Assembly: GCF_022829285.1 (NCBI RefSeq) | Contig: NZ_JAKSYI010000024.1 | Location: 16,617 to 80,616 of the forward strand | From: Methylobacterium sp. J-078 | GTDB lineage: Bacteria > Pseudomonadota > Alphaproteobacteria > Rhizobiales > Beijerinckiaceae | Reading direction: 5' to 3' | DNA: 64,000 nucleotides | Shown: in pieces, positions 17,449 to 26,194 of the stretch | How positions within the stretch are numbered: position 1 is the first letter of the stretch | Layout of the letters: each line of letters opens with the position of its first letter | Notes under the pieces: model-generated | The model's database searches: none | What the model was told of the DNA's origin: nothing | The model's input: the letters and a program-made list of their open reading frames with translations, nothing else | Translations under genes and position numbers: made by a program

Positions 17449-18981
17449 ATGGTCCTGCCATCTCGCCTTGCGCGACGGCTACGTTCCGCCCGCACCTGGA
17501 TCGCACTTGGCATCCTCGCCCCCATCGGCATGGTTGTGGTGTCGGGCCTGATGCTGCTCGACCTGCGTCGGGACGCTTGGTCCATGGCGGAGCAGACCTC
17601 GAAGAACCTGCTGCAGGTCATCGAGAGGGACATCGCCCGCAACGTCGAGATCATCGACCTCACCCTCAAGGCCGTCGTCGACAACCTGAAGGCGCCCGGC
17701 GTCGCCGAGGCCACGCCCGAACTCCGGCAACTCATCCTGTTCGACCGCGCCTCGACGGCCCGTGACCTCGGCGTGATGCTTGTCCTCGACGAGAATGGCG
17801 ACAGCATCATCGATGCGTCGGCGGTGCCTCCGCGTAAGCTCAACAACGCCGACCGTGACTACTTCCAGGCCCACAAGGCCAATCCGAAGCTCGGCCTCCA
17901 CATCAGCAGGCCGCTGGTCTCACGCCTGACGGGATCGCGCATCGTCGTCCTGAGCCGCCGCATCGACAAGCCGGACGGCTCGTTCGGCGGCATCGTCCTC
18001 GGTAGCCTGAAGCTTTCGTACTTCGCCGGCCTTTTCGACCAGATCGGCCTCGGCAAGGACGGGGCGATCAACCTGTACCTGGCCGACGGCACCCGCCTCA
18101 TGCGCCACCCGTACGTCGAGGAAGACATCGGTGTGAACCTCGCCGGCACCCCCAACTTCGACCGCTTCCTGCGCGAACGCAGCGGTGTCTTCGTCGGGAC
18201 GTCCGTACGGGATGGCGTCGAGCGCCACTACGCCTTCACGAATGTCGGTGAGTGGCCGCTTTCTCTCAACGTCGCGCTGTCCACCCGCGAGATCGAGGCC
18301 GCCTGGGGAGCCAAGGCCCTGGTCATCAGCGCCATCGTCCTGGTGCTGTGCGGCCTGACGGTGTTCCTATCGCTGCTGTATGGCCGGGACCTGCAGCGCC
18401 GCGCGGCACTGCAGGCCGAACTCGCCGAGCTGTCACGCACCGATGCCCTGACAGGGCTTCCAAACCGGCGGCATTTCGAGGAGACGTTCGAGCGTGTCTG
18501 GCTGGCCGCCTGCCGGACCCGCCGGCCCCTCTCCCTCCTCGTGGTCGATGCCGATCATTTCAAGCGGTACAACGACCGCTACGGGCATGCCGTCGGCGAC
18601 GAGGTTCTCAAGGGCCTCGCAAGCTGCCTAGGCGCCAGCGTGAATCGGCCGGACGACCTCGTCGCCCGCGTCGGAGGCGAGGAGTTCGTGATCCTCTTGC
18701 CCGAGACGGATACGGAGGGTGCCCTGCGCATCGCCGGCAAGCTGCACGAGGCAGTCGCGTCACTGTCGGTTCCCTCGGCCGGCATCGGAGCGGGAGCCGT
18801 GACCGTGAGCGTCGGCCTTGCCGTCGGGCCGGCCGATGCCGCGTCGCCGAACGACCTCTACCGAAGGGCGGACGAAGCCCTCTACGCAGCCAAAGAAGGG
18901 GGGCGCAACCAGACCCGATGCGCATCCGGTCATCCTGAAAATTCGGGTTCGGTCATCCAGCTACGTTCGGTCCGTGCCTGA
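17449..18981 (+). CDS. Membrane diguanylate cyclase with periplasmic sensor
   Basis: 510 residues. TM1 about 18-38, a periplasmic dCache/CHASE-like domain (about 40-290; NNADRDYFQAHKANP, ISRPLVSRLTGSRIVVLSRR), TM2 about 292-314 and a GGDEF domain (about 335-495). The active site reads VGGEEFVIL near residue 408, preceded by RPDD, which fits the RxxD product-inhibition site. Makes c-di-GMP in response to an unknown periplasmic small molecule. It is 170 bp downstream of the GGDEF-EAL gene on the same strand. Its last 29 bp overlap a convergent hypothetical gene. Confidence 0.9.
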   Translation: MVLPSRLARRLRSARTWIALGILAPIGMVVVSGLMLLDLRRDAWSMAEQTSKNLLQVIERDIARNVEIIDLTLKAVVDNLKAPGVAEATPELRQLILFDRASTARDLGVMLVLDENGDSIIDASAVPPRKLNNADRDYFQAHKANPKLGLHISRPLVSRLTGSRIVVLSRRIDKPDGSFGGIVLGSLKLSYFAGLFDQIGLGKDGAINLYLADGTRLMRHPYVEEDIGVNLAGTPNFDRFLRERSGVFVGTSVRDGVERHYAFTNVGEWPLSLNVALSTREIEAAWGAKALVISAIVLVLCGLTVFLSLLYGRDLQRRAALQAELAELSRTDALTGLPNRRHFEETFERVWLAACRTRRPLSLLVVDADHFKRYNDRYGHAVGDEVLKGLASCLGASVNRPDDLVARVGGEEFVILLPETDTEGALRIAGKLHEAVASLSVPSAGIGAGAVTVSVGLAVGPADAASPNDLYRRADEALYAAKEGGRNQTRCASGHPENSGSVIQLRSVRA

Positions 18982-19444
18982 TCCGGTTACCCGTGGCGCT
19001 AGCCGTCAGGGCCCCGTCCAAAGCATCACGTACCACGTGGCGCCAAGCTGGTGGCGCGAAGTATTTGCAGCGAGTGACGCGCACGTCCATCTTCTTCTTG
19101 AGCACGCCAAGGGTCAGCGGCTCCTTGTGCAAGGCGGCGCCACGTACGGTCCAGGTCCGGATTTCGGGAAGGATCTCTGCCGAGGTCATTGCGCTCCCGT
19201 TCCGGATTATATCGCGGACCTCCTGCATGACACGGTCCCAGAACTCCTCGGCCCGGAAACGTTCGAGTTGGTTCTCGACCTTCACCAGCCGGTTCTGGAG
19301 GTGTTCACCGTTTTGGTCGGCGGTGACGCCCTTAGCCTTGAGAGCGGCGTTCGCGGCCTGAAGCGTCTCGATGATGCCGAGCAGGTGCTCGCGGTCCTGA
19401 GCTTCCTCCCTGCGCAGGGCCGTAGCCTCGTCGAGTTCGCGCAC
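18953..19444 (-). CDS. Hypothetical coiled-coil protein
   Basis: 163 codons from a GTG at 19444. Residues about 1-65 are highly charged and coiled-coil-like (LQAANAALKAKG; NRLVKVENQLERF); the rest has no recognisable domain. The frame stays open upstream (LDLWRRAKREATQK) into the dispersed repeat at 19565, so the real start is uncertain and the gene may be a 3' part of a longer one. Its end overlaps the convergent diguanylate cyclase by 29 bp. Confidence 0.42.
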   Translation of the reverse strand: MRELDEATALRREEAQDREHLLGIIETLQAANAALKAKGVTADQNGEHLQNRLVKVENQLERFRAEEFWDRVMQEVRDIIRNGSAMTSAEILPEIRTWTVRGAALHKEPLTLGVLKKKMDVRVTRCKYFAPPAWRHVVRDALDGALTASATGNRIRHGPNVAG

Positions 19445-19564
19445 GAGCTTCTGGGTGGCCTCGCGCTTGGCGCGCCTCCACAGGTCCAGTCCGTTGAAGG
19501 CGCAGGGATGCCAAGCGCCCCTCCCGGAGCCAACGTCCGCTGTTCCAATACCAAAGCCCGAAAC

Positions 19565-19633
19565 CGGACTGGCAGAAATCCACCCAAACCAGCCACTTTT
19601 AGCACCGTACCGCGCGCTCGAAAGCAGTCGTTC
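19565..19633. repeat. Dispersed intergenic repeat, copy A
   Basis: Core CGGACTGGCAGAAATCCACC at about 19567-19586, followed at 19622-19633 by AAGCAGTCGTTC. The same core occurs at 25465-25487 and 53092-53114, always outside clear genes, and the AGCAGTCGTTC word recurs after copy B. It reads as a scattered intergenic repeat of the genome. Confidence 0.65.
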
Positions 19634-19770
19634 AGCCTACGGTTGGTTCATGTTCGTCGAAGTCACGCACGGACGAATATGCCTCGTTTTCCGCCGCTCC
19701 GCTTGCCCCAGCTCGCCCGAAGTTTGATGTAGGACACGGACTCGCGCAGGTTGAAGTGGAGTGATCGGTG

Positions 19771-20727
19771 ATGGCTGGCGTCCGTCGCATTGGCCTCGTG
19801 ATCTGCCCGGATTTCGATTTCATGGGGTTGGCGGTGACATCACCCTTCGCCGTCGCCAACAAATACGCCGGCGGCTCGGCCTACGACGTGCACCTCCTGT
19901 CCGAAACCGGTGGCCTCGTTCGCTCTGGCCTAGGACCCGCTGTCGGCACCGAACGGCTCGGCGACCTGTCTTCCTTCGACACGATCCTGGTCGCGGCCGG
20001 GATCGGCGTACCGGAGCCAAGTCAGGACCTTCTCGCCCACCTGCAGGAGGCGTCCCGTTCCGCGCGCCGTCTGGCGGGCCTGTGCCTCGGGGCCTTCATC
20101 CTGGCGGATGCCGGCCTGCTGAGCGGACGGCGCGCCACGACCCACTGGCACTATGCTCCCCAGTTCCGCGCGCGTTATCCCGACTGCAACCTCGACATCA
20201 ACAAGATCTACGTTGCGGATGGCAACATATGGACCTCCGCCGGAATGTCGGCAGGCATCGATCTCGCCGTTGGCATGGTTGAGCGCGATCACGGCCGGGA
20301 GTTGGCCCAAACCGTGGCGCGCGGGTTGGTGATGGAACGCCGCCGCGCCGGGGGCCAAGCCCAGCACTCGGCCCTGCTCGATTTTGACGCGTCGACAGAC
20401 CGGATCCAGAGCGTCCTTGCCTATGCTCGGCAACACCTTCGGCTTCCACTGACCACCGAGGATCTAGCGGCGATTGCCTGCCTCAGCCCGCGCCAGTTTA
20501 CCCGGGCCTTTCGGGCCGAGACCGGCGTCTCGCCCGCCAAGGCGGTCGAGGCGATGCGCGTCGAGGCCGCCAAGCACATGCTGGAGCAGAGCCGCCTGCC
20601 CATTGAGGAGATCGCCGCTGCCGCCGGTTTCGCCAACCGCGAACGGATGCGTCGGGCATTCCTCCGCGTCCAGGGAGAGGTCCCGCGGACGATCCGCCGG
20701 GCGGCCGGGCCTCTTGCCATCGTCTAA
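19771..20727 (+). CDS. GlxA-type AraC family transcriptional regulator
   Basis: 318 residues from the ATG at 19771 (GGAG about 8 nt upstream; the GTG just before is also in frame). Residues 1-175 form a DJ-1/PfpI class I amidotransferase-like domain, with the nucleophile-elbow segment LAGLCLGAFILADAGLL and ATTHW. Residues about 215-310 are an AraC helix-turn-helix domain (TTEDLAAIACLSPRQFTRAF; IEEIAAAAGFANRERMRRAF). This architecture typically senses a small molecule through the N-terminal domain without catalysis. It lies directly upstream of, and on the same strand as, the iorAB-like genes, so it probably controls them. Confidence 0.9.
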   Translation: MAGVRRIGLVICPDFDFMGLAVTSPFAVANKYAGGSAYDVHLLSETGGLVRSGLGPAVGTERLGDLSSFDTILVAAGIGVPEPSQDLLAHLQEASRSARRLAGLCLGAFILADAGLLSGRRATTHWHYAPQFRARYPDCNLDINKIYVADGNIWTSAGMSAGIDLAVGMVERDHGRELAQTVARGLVMERRRAGGQAQHSALLDFDASTDRIQSVLAYARQHLRLPLTTEDLAAIACLSPRQFTRAFRAETGVSPAKAVEAMRVEAAKHMLEQSRLPIEEIAAAAGFANRERMRRAFLRVQGEVPRTIRRAAGPLAIV

Positions 20728-20830
20728 GCCGCAGGCATGGCCGGAAACGTGGCAATTATGACGTAGGTCATTCCAAGATCTCTGCTTAAGCATGGCCTTG
20801 GGGGCTGCTTACTGGCGGGAGTTCGCGGAC

Positions 20831-21277
20831 ATGGTGAACCTGACGATCAACGGTCGCCATTATTCAGTCGATGCCGAGCCCGACACTCCGTTGCTCTTCG
20901 TCCTGCGCGACACGCTCGGACTGACTGGCACGAAATACGGCTGCGGGATTGCTCAGTGCGGGGCCTGCACGGTGCATCTCGACGGTCAGGCGACGCGATC
21001 ATGCCAAGTGCCGCTTGAGAGCGTCGGCAACCAGACCGTTACCACTATCGAGGCGATCGAGCAGGACGAGGTCGGCCGGAAGGTTGTCGAGGCTTGGGTC
21101 GCATTGCAGGTGCCGCAATGCGGCTATTGCCAGTCCGGTCAGGTCATGGCCGCCACTGCCCTGCTGAAGCAGACGCCGCACCCGACCGAAGGCGACATCG
21201 TTGACGCGATGACGAACCTCTGCCGGTGCGGAACCTACAACGCCATCGCTGCCGCCGTGCGGCAGGCTGCTGCCTGA
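20831..21277 (+). CDS. (2Fe-2S)-binding small subunit of molybdenum oxidoreductase (IorA-like)
   Basis: 148 residues from the ATG at 20831 (GGGAG about 11 nt upstream; the in-frame ATG at 20792 is less likely). The plant-type ferredoxin domain binds the first cluster with Cys38, Cys43, Cys46 and Cys58 (YGCGIAQCGACTVHLDG). The helical C-terminal domain binds the second through QCGYCQSGQ and NLCRCGTYNAI. It carries electrons from the molybdopterin subunit encoded next (10-bp gap) to an outside acceptor, as in isoquinoline 1-oxidoreductase. No FAD subunit is present, which agrees with the IorAB type. The substrate cannot be read from sequence. Confidence 0.9.
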   Translation: MVNLTINGRHYSVDAEPDTPLLFVLRDTLGLTGTKYGCGIAQCGACTVHLDGQATRSCQVPLESVGNQTVTTIEAIEQDEVGRKVVEAWVALQVPQCGYCQSGQVMAATALLKQTPHPTEGDIVDAMTNLCRCGTYNAIAAAVRQAAA

Positions 21278-21287
21278 GGAGCAAGCC

Positions 21288-23510
21288 ATGATACCGCTTC
21301 TTCGCCCTGCAGCCCCGTCTCGCCGCCGCTTTCTCGCGGGTGCCGGCGGTGCCCTCGTCCTTAGCGCCCTCCTGCCTGCGCGCTCAGCTCGGGCCGAGGC
21401 CCAAGGCCCTGCCGAGGGTGCCGGTGCCCTGGCGCCTAAGCCAGGGACGCGGGTCGCCGCCTTCCTGGAGATCCACCCGGACGGTACCATCAGGCTGCTC
21501 AGCCCCTTCGTAGAGGGCGGCCAAGGCATCGCGACGGGCATGGCGCAGATCGTTGGCGAGGAACTCGACGTGCCGCCCTCCCGCTTCGTTGTGGAATGCG
21601 CGCCGCCCGGCCCGGACTACGCCGTTGTGAACGGCATCCGCATGACCGGCGGCAGCTTCTCGACCCGGTCAAGCTACGAGACTATGCGCCGCCTCGGCGC
21701 CACCGCTCGTGACCTCATGATCCGGGCGGCGGCGGCCAAACTCAAGGTGCAGGACGGCGAACTTACCACCCGCGACGGGGTGGTGATGCACGCGGACTCG
21801 AACCGCTCGCTGTCCTACGGTGATCTCGCAGCCGACGCCCTGAAGCTCAAGCCGAACGAGTCCGTGCCCCTGCGCGACCCGGCGACGTTCCGCTACATCC
21901 GCCAGCCGGTCCCCCGCCTCGACGTGCGGGACAAGTCCACGGGCCGCGCCGTCTACGCCATCGATCAGAAGGTTGAGGGCATGCTCTACGCCGCCGTGCA
22001 GCACGCGCCGCGCCTTGGCACGGAACCAAAGGGCCTCGCCAACGAGGCGGAGGTTAGGGCCATGCCAGGCGTGCACTCAGTCCACCGCCTGCCGGGCGCG
22101 GTGGCGGTTGCCGCCGACAGTTGGTGGCGGGCGCGCAAGGCTGTCGAGGCGCTGAAGGTCGAGTGGACGGCGCCGAAGGCGAGCGGCCTCGATACCGTCG
22201 CGGCCGACTTCTCGTCCGAGATCATGCTCGCGGCTCTCAAGGCGTCCACCGATCCGGGCCAAGTGGCCGAAGAGAAGGGCGACGTTGCCGCCGCCTTCGC
22301 CAAGGCCACCAAGGTGGTGGAGGCCGATTACGAGGCGCCCTATCTCGCACATGCCCAGTTGGAGCCGCCCTCGGCCATTGCACGCTTTGACGGCAACGGG
22401 ACCCTCGACGTCTGGCTCCCGAACCAGATGCCAGAGGTATTCCAGACCGTGTCAGCGAAGGTTGCCGGACTGCAGCCTGCACAGGTCCGCATCCACTCGC
22501 CGATGCTCGGCGGCTTCTTCGGCCGGCATTTCTTCTACGAAGCCAGCAATCCGTTCCCGCAAGCGATCCTGCTCGCCAAGGCCACTGGGCGCCCGGTGAA
22601 GGTGCTGTGGTCGCGGGAGGAGGAGTTCGCCCGCGACGCCGTGCGGCCCCTGAGCTTCAGCCGCTTCCGCGCGGCCCTCGATCCGGCGGGGCAGCCGACG
22701 GCGCTTGAAGTGCGGACGGTGGGGGAAGGTCCGATCGGCCGCTACTTCAGCATGATGATGCAGACGCCCGTCGATCCTTCAGCGGTCGAGGGCATCGTCG
22801 AGAAGCCCTACGCCGTGCCCAACCGGCGCATGACCTTCACGAAGGTCGCGCATCCGGTGAACATCGCCTTCTGGCGTTCGGTCGGGCACTCGATGAACGA
22901 CGCGTTCTACGAGAGCTTCCTCGACGAGGTCGCCCAGGCGGGCGGGCAGGATCCGTTCGCGCTGCGCATGGCGCTCCTTCAGGGTAATGCCCGGCATCGG
23001 ACGCTGCTTTCGACGGTGGCCGAGATGTCAGGCGGCTGGCAGCGCGGCCCCTATCGTGGCGAGGGTGGGATGCGCGCTCGCGGCCTCGCCATGGCCTCGC
23101 CCTTCGGATCTGAGACGGCGACCATCGCGGAAGTCTCGGTGGAGGGCGGGGAAGCCCGCGTCCACAACCTCTGGATCGCGTTCGATCCCGGCAGCATCGT
23201 CAACCCGGCCATCGTCAAGGCGCAGGTAGAATCCGCGGCGGCGCTCGGCCTGTCTTCGGTTCTGTTCGAGCAGATCGTCTACCGGGACGGCGTGCGGCAA
23301 TCGCAGAACTACGACACCTATCCAGTCCTGCGCCGCGAGCACATGCCGAAGGTCCACGTCAGTATCGTCGAGAGCGGCGCGCCGATGGGCGGGGTCGGCG
23401 AGCCGGGTCTGCCGGGCGTACCGCCTGCCGTCCTCAACGCCATCGCGGCGCTTACCGGCCAGCGGGTCCGCGCGCTACCGGTCGCCAACACCAAGCTCTC
23501 CAGCGTCTGA
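21288..23510 (+). CDS. Molybdopterin-binding large subunit, TAT-exported (IorB-like)
   Basis: 740 residues, the usual length for IorB-like aldehyde-oxidase/xanthine-dehydrogenase large subunits. The N terminus carries a twin-arginine signal (PSRRRFLAGAGGALVLSAL), so the complex is probably exported folded to the periplasm together with its iron-sulphur partner. Family blocks: FVEGGQGIATGMAQIVGEEL, the AHAQLEPPSAIARFDG cofactor region, LGGFFGRHFFYEASNP and the C-terminal GVGEPGLPGVPPAVLNA with the catalytic-type Glu. GAGGAG precedes the ATG. It oxidises an aldehyde or N-heterocycle by hydroxylation at a molybdenum-cytosine-dinucleotide centre; the actual substrate is unknown. The downstream SDR begins 13 bp later. 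Confidence 0.9.
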   Translation: MIPLLRPAAPSRRRFLAGAGGALVLSALLPARSARAEAQGPAEGAGALAPKPGTRVAAFLEIHPDGTIRLLSPFVEGGQGIATGMAQIVGEELDVPPSRFVVECAPPGPDYAVVNGIRMTGGSFSTRSSYETMRRLGATARDLMIRAAAAKLKVQDGELTTRDGVVMHADSNRSLSYGDLAADALKLKPNESVPLRDPATFRYIRQPVPRLDVRDKSTGRAVYAIDQKVEGMLYAAVQHAPRLGTEPKGLANEAEVRAMPGVHSVHRLPGAVAVAADSWWRARKAVEALKVEWTAPKASGLDTVAADFSSEIMLAALKASTDPGQVAEEKGDVAAAFAKATKVVEADYEAPYLAHAQLEPPSAIARFDGNGTLDVWLPNQMPEVFQTVSAKVAGLQPAQVRIHSPMLGGFFGRHFFYEASNPFPQAILLAKATGRPVKVLWSREEEFARDAVRPLSFSRFRAALDPAGQPTALEVRTVGEGPIGRYFSMMMQTPVDPSAVEGIVEKPYAVPNRRMTFTKVAHPVNIAFWRSVGHSMNDAFYESFLDEVAQAGGQDPFALRMALLQGNARHRTLLSTVAEMSGGWQRGPYRGEGGMRARGLAMASPFGSETATIAEVSVEGGEARVHNLWIAFDPGSIVNPAIVKAQVESAAALGLSSVLFEQIVYRDGVRQSQNYDTYPVLRREHMPKVHVSIVESGAPMGGVGEPGLPGVPPAVLNAIAALTGQRVRALPVANTKLSSV

Positions 23511-23523
23511 TAAGGATACCTTG

Positions 23524-24318
23524 ATGACCCAACACATTGGGACGGCGCTCGTGACGGGCGCGTCCTCGGGAATCGGCGCGGCTTACGCCGACCAGTTGGC
23601 TGCCCGAGGCCATGACCTTATCCTCGTTGCTCGCGACAAGGCCCGCCTGCGAGCGGCGGCGGAGCGTCTCGGACGAGAGGCCGGCGTGACTGTGGAGGTC
23701 ATGTCGGCCGACCTGACCCAACCGGAGGATCTTGCCTCGGTCCAGGACCGCGTCGCCACGGATGCCACCCTCAGCGTCCTGGTGAACTGCGCCGGTCTCG
23801 GGCCGCTCGGCCCCGCCCTAGACAGCCCCCCCAGCCTCTATGACGGGCTGCTCGACCTCAACGTCAGGGCGCTGCAGACCCTGTCCCTCGCAGCGGCGAA
23901 GGCTTTCGGCGAGCGGGGAGCGGGCACAGTGATCAATGTCTCCTCCGCGGTTGCCATCGTCCCTGAGCGCTTCAACGCCCCCTATGCGGCGAGCAAGGCC
24001 TTCGTCCTGGCACTGACGCAGGGGCTCGGAGCTGAACTCGCCAGCAAGGGCGTGCGGTTCCAGGCGGTGCTGCCCGGCGTCACCCGAACCAACTTCTTTG
24101 ACCGGACGGGCGCGGATATCGGGCAGATTCCTTCCGAGATGATCATGGAGGCGAGTGACCTCGTGGCGGCAGCCCTAGCCGGCCTCGATGCGGGCGAGAC
24201 CGTTACGATCCCCTCGCTCCCCGATCTCGGTGATTGGCAAGCTCTCGAAGCCGCCCGGTTCCGACTTGGTCCCAACCTCTCCCGCAGCATGCCGGCCTCC
24301 CGCTATGGTCTCGGCTAA
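23524..24318 (+). CDS. Short-chain dehydrogenase/reductase
   Basis: 264 residues from the ATG at 23524 (AAGGA upstream). Rossmann motif TGASSGIG (residues 11-18), NAG-like region VNCAGLGPLG, Ser of NVSSAVAIV, and the catalytic pair Tyr154 and Lys158 in YAASK. Classical SDR with NADP preference suggested by the basic residues after strand 2 (ARDKARLRAAAERLG). Being in the IorAB operon it may act on the same alcohol/aldehyde chain. Cytosolic. Confidence 0.9.
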   Translation: MTQHIGTALVTGASSGIGAAYADQLAARGHDLILVARDKARLRAAAERLGREAGVTVEVMSADLTQPEDLASVQDRVATDATLSVLVNCAGLGPLGPALDSPPSLYDGLLDLNVRALQTLSLAAAKAFGERGAGTVINVSSAVAIVPERFNAPYAASKAFVLALTQGLGAELASKGVRFQAVLPGVTRTNFFDRTGADIGQIPSEMIMEASDLVAAALAGLDAGETVTIPSLPDLGDWQALEAARFRLGPNLSRSMPASRYGLG

Positions 24319-24359
24319 CGCGCGAAGGATTCGATGCCTCGTTGAGTAGGAGTTCGTCC

Positions 24360-25403
24360 ATGCTGCAGGTCGTCGAAGGCGAGCCGAGCGAAGCCGCGCT
24401 GACCGCCCATCGTGACCCGGGCCAGCCCCCTCTGCCGGGAGGCTGGCGGCAGATCGAGGCATTGCCGATCGGCCTGTTCGCGGCGGTGATGGGCCTGACG
24501 GGACTGAGCGTCGCGTGGCGGCTCGCCCATGCGCGATATGGCTTGCCGTCCTGGGTCGGGGAGGCCATCGCGCTGATCGCCTCAACGGCCTTCCTCGCTA
24601 TTGCGGCGGGCTATGCGGCCAAGGCCGTCATCGCCCGTGAGGCCGTGCGGGCGGAGTTCCGCCACCCCATCGCCGGCAACCTGTTCGGCACGCCGCTCAT
24701 CAGCCTGCTCCTGCTGCCGATCCACTTGGCGCCCTTCAGCCTCACGCTGGCGCGTGCGCTGTGGATCGCCGGCGCCATCGGCATGACGCTGTTCGCGTGG
24801 CTGATCGTGACGCGCTGGCTGAGCGATCGGCAGCAGGCGGCGCATGCGACGCCGGCCTGGATCGTACCGGTGGTCGGCCTGCTCGATGTACCCCTGGCCC
24901 TTCCGGGGCTCGGCCTGCCGCCGATGCAGGGAGTGATGATCTTCGGGCTGGCGGTGGGGCTGTTCTTCGCCGTGCCTCTGTTCACGCTGATCCTGTCCCG
25001 CCTTCTGTTCGAGGCGCCGCTGCCCGCAGCCTTGCAGCCGTCGCTCCTGATCCTCGTGGCACCCTTCGCGGTCGGCTTCTCAGCCTATGTCGCCGCGACG
25101 GGCGCCATCGATCTCTTCGCTAAGTCGCTTTTCGCGATCGCACTGTTCCTGCTCGCCGTGCTGCTGCCGAAGCTCGCTCGGTTCGGACGCGCCTGCCCTT
25201 TCCGCGTCTCCTGGTGGGGCGTGAGCTTCCCGCTCGCCGCAGCAGCGGTCGCGGCTCTGCGCGTCGCGGCGGCGGAGCCCGCTCCGGCGACCGATGTCCT
25301 CGCCCTGGTCCTGCTCGGGCTGGCCACGCTAGTCATCGGCTGGCTGCTCGTCCGAACCCTGATCGGCTTAGCTCGTGGAGAGCTACGGACACTGACGCTG
25401 TGA
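24360..25403 (+). CDS. SLAC1/TehA-family membrane transporter
   Basis: 347 residues from the ATG at 24360 (AGGAG 7 nt upstream). About ten hydrophobic helices after a soluble N terminus, with family-like blocks IGLFAAVMGLTGLSVAWRLA and TPLISLLLLPIHLAPFS. This fold includes tellurite-resistance TehA and dicarboxylate/anion channels. Here it follows the molybdenum oxidoreductase-SDR genes by 41 bp and may export or import an organic anion made by them; that is inference. The tail ends just before the repeat-bearing intergenic region. Confidence 0.85.
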   Translation: MLQVVEGEPSEAALTAHRDPGQPPLPGGWRQIEALPIGLFAAVMGLTGLSVAWRLAHARYGLPSWVGEAIALIASTAFLAIAAGYAAKAVIAREAVRAEFRHPIAGNLFGTPLISLLLLPIHLAPFSLTLARALWIAGAIGMTLFAWLIVTRWLSDRQQAAHATPAWIVPVVGLLDVPLALPGLGLPPMQGVMIFGLAVGLFFAVPLFTLILSRLLFEAPLPAALQPSLLILVAPFAVGFSAYVAATGAIDLFAKSLFAIALFLLAVLLPKLARFGRACPFRVSWWGVSFPLAAAAVAALRVAAAEPAPATDVLALVLLGLATLVIGWLLVRTLIGLARGELRTLTL

Positions 25404-25795
25404 CGGCCAATTGCCGAACTCCCGTTGCTCATCCGATGTCAGCTCTCACCACTTCTTATCCATAAGCGGACCGGCAGAAATCCACCCAACGCAGTCGTAA
25501 AGCGGACCGGAGGGTCCCGACCCAACGTTGCCTTAGATGCCTACATCTAGACATCTCAAAAGCAGTCGTTCGTCGATTAATATCGTTACGGTCGGGGTGT
25601 CCGTGGGTTCTGTGTCCTGGCTTGATCGAGTGTTTCGTAGCGACGCTCGACCATCGGGTCAGGCAGCCGGTGTTCGGTGATATGAACTGTGCGAAGCCGA
25701 GGTTCTGAAAGGTACCTGCGGAAACTCCCATCCGATGTCACATTAGGCGGCTGTGCATCGTCACTCACGTGAACCAATCACGTGGGGAGAGCTCG
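25404..25795. other. Intergenic region with dispersed repeat
   Basis: 392 bp without a convincing gene. The left part carries repeat copy B; the right part should hold the promoter of the membrane protein/ECF sigma pair. Short reading frames here show no domain or ribosome site worth listing. Confidence 0.5.
25465..25571. repeat. Dispersed intergenic repeat, copy B
   Basis: Core AGCGGACCGGCAGAAATCCA continuing CCC at 25465-25487, then CGCAGTCGTAAAGCGGACCG (a partial second copy of the start) and AAGCAGTCGTTCG at 25559-25571. Shares core and trailing word with copy A at 19565 and core with copy C at 53092. Confidence 0.65.
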
Positions 25796-26194
25796 ATGAT
25801 CAAAGCCATTCCGGTACTCGCCGGCATCCTTGGCGCAGGACTGGGCGGGAACGGCGTTTTCATGCTCACCGCACCCGAGGCATGGTATTTCGTGGTACCG
25901 GGCGTGACGACGACAGGGCCGTTCAATCAGCACTTCCTGCGCGATATCGGCCTGATCTTCGTGCTGATCGGGTCGGGGTTCGCGTACGGCGCGTTCCAAC
26001 CCGGACCGCGCTCGCTGCTCTGGACTCTCGGTGCCGTCTGGCTCTCGGGCCACGCGCTGTTCCACTTCTGGGAGGTTGCGGTGGGCATCTGCGGACCGGA
26101 GGTTCTACCCCGCGACTTCCCTGCGGTGACACTTCCTGCGCTTATCGCGGTCGCCCTCAGCGTCTGGTCGTTCCGTCATGCCGACCATCGATGA
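25796..26194 (+). CDS. Small four-helix membrane protein
   Basis: 132 residues from the ATG at 25796, with GGGGAGA 6 nt upstream. Four hydrophobic helices (about 5-25, 45-65, 72-92, 108-128) and no large loops: IPVLAGILGAGLGGNGVFML, FLRDIGLIFVLIGSGFAYG. Its 3' end overlaps the ECF sigma gene by 17 bp. An overlapping membrane partner could act as a sensor or anti-sigma for the sigma factor, but it has none of the known anti-sigma motifs and ECF41 factors usually act without one. Function unknown. Confidence 0.75.
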   Translation: MIKAIPVLAGILGAGLGGNGVFMLTAPEAWYFVVPGVTTTGPFNQHFLRDIGLIFVLIGSGFAYGAFQPGPRSLLWTLGAVWLSGHALFHFWEVAVGICGPEVLPRDFPAVTLPALIAVALSVWSFRHADHR

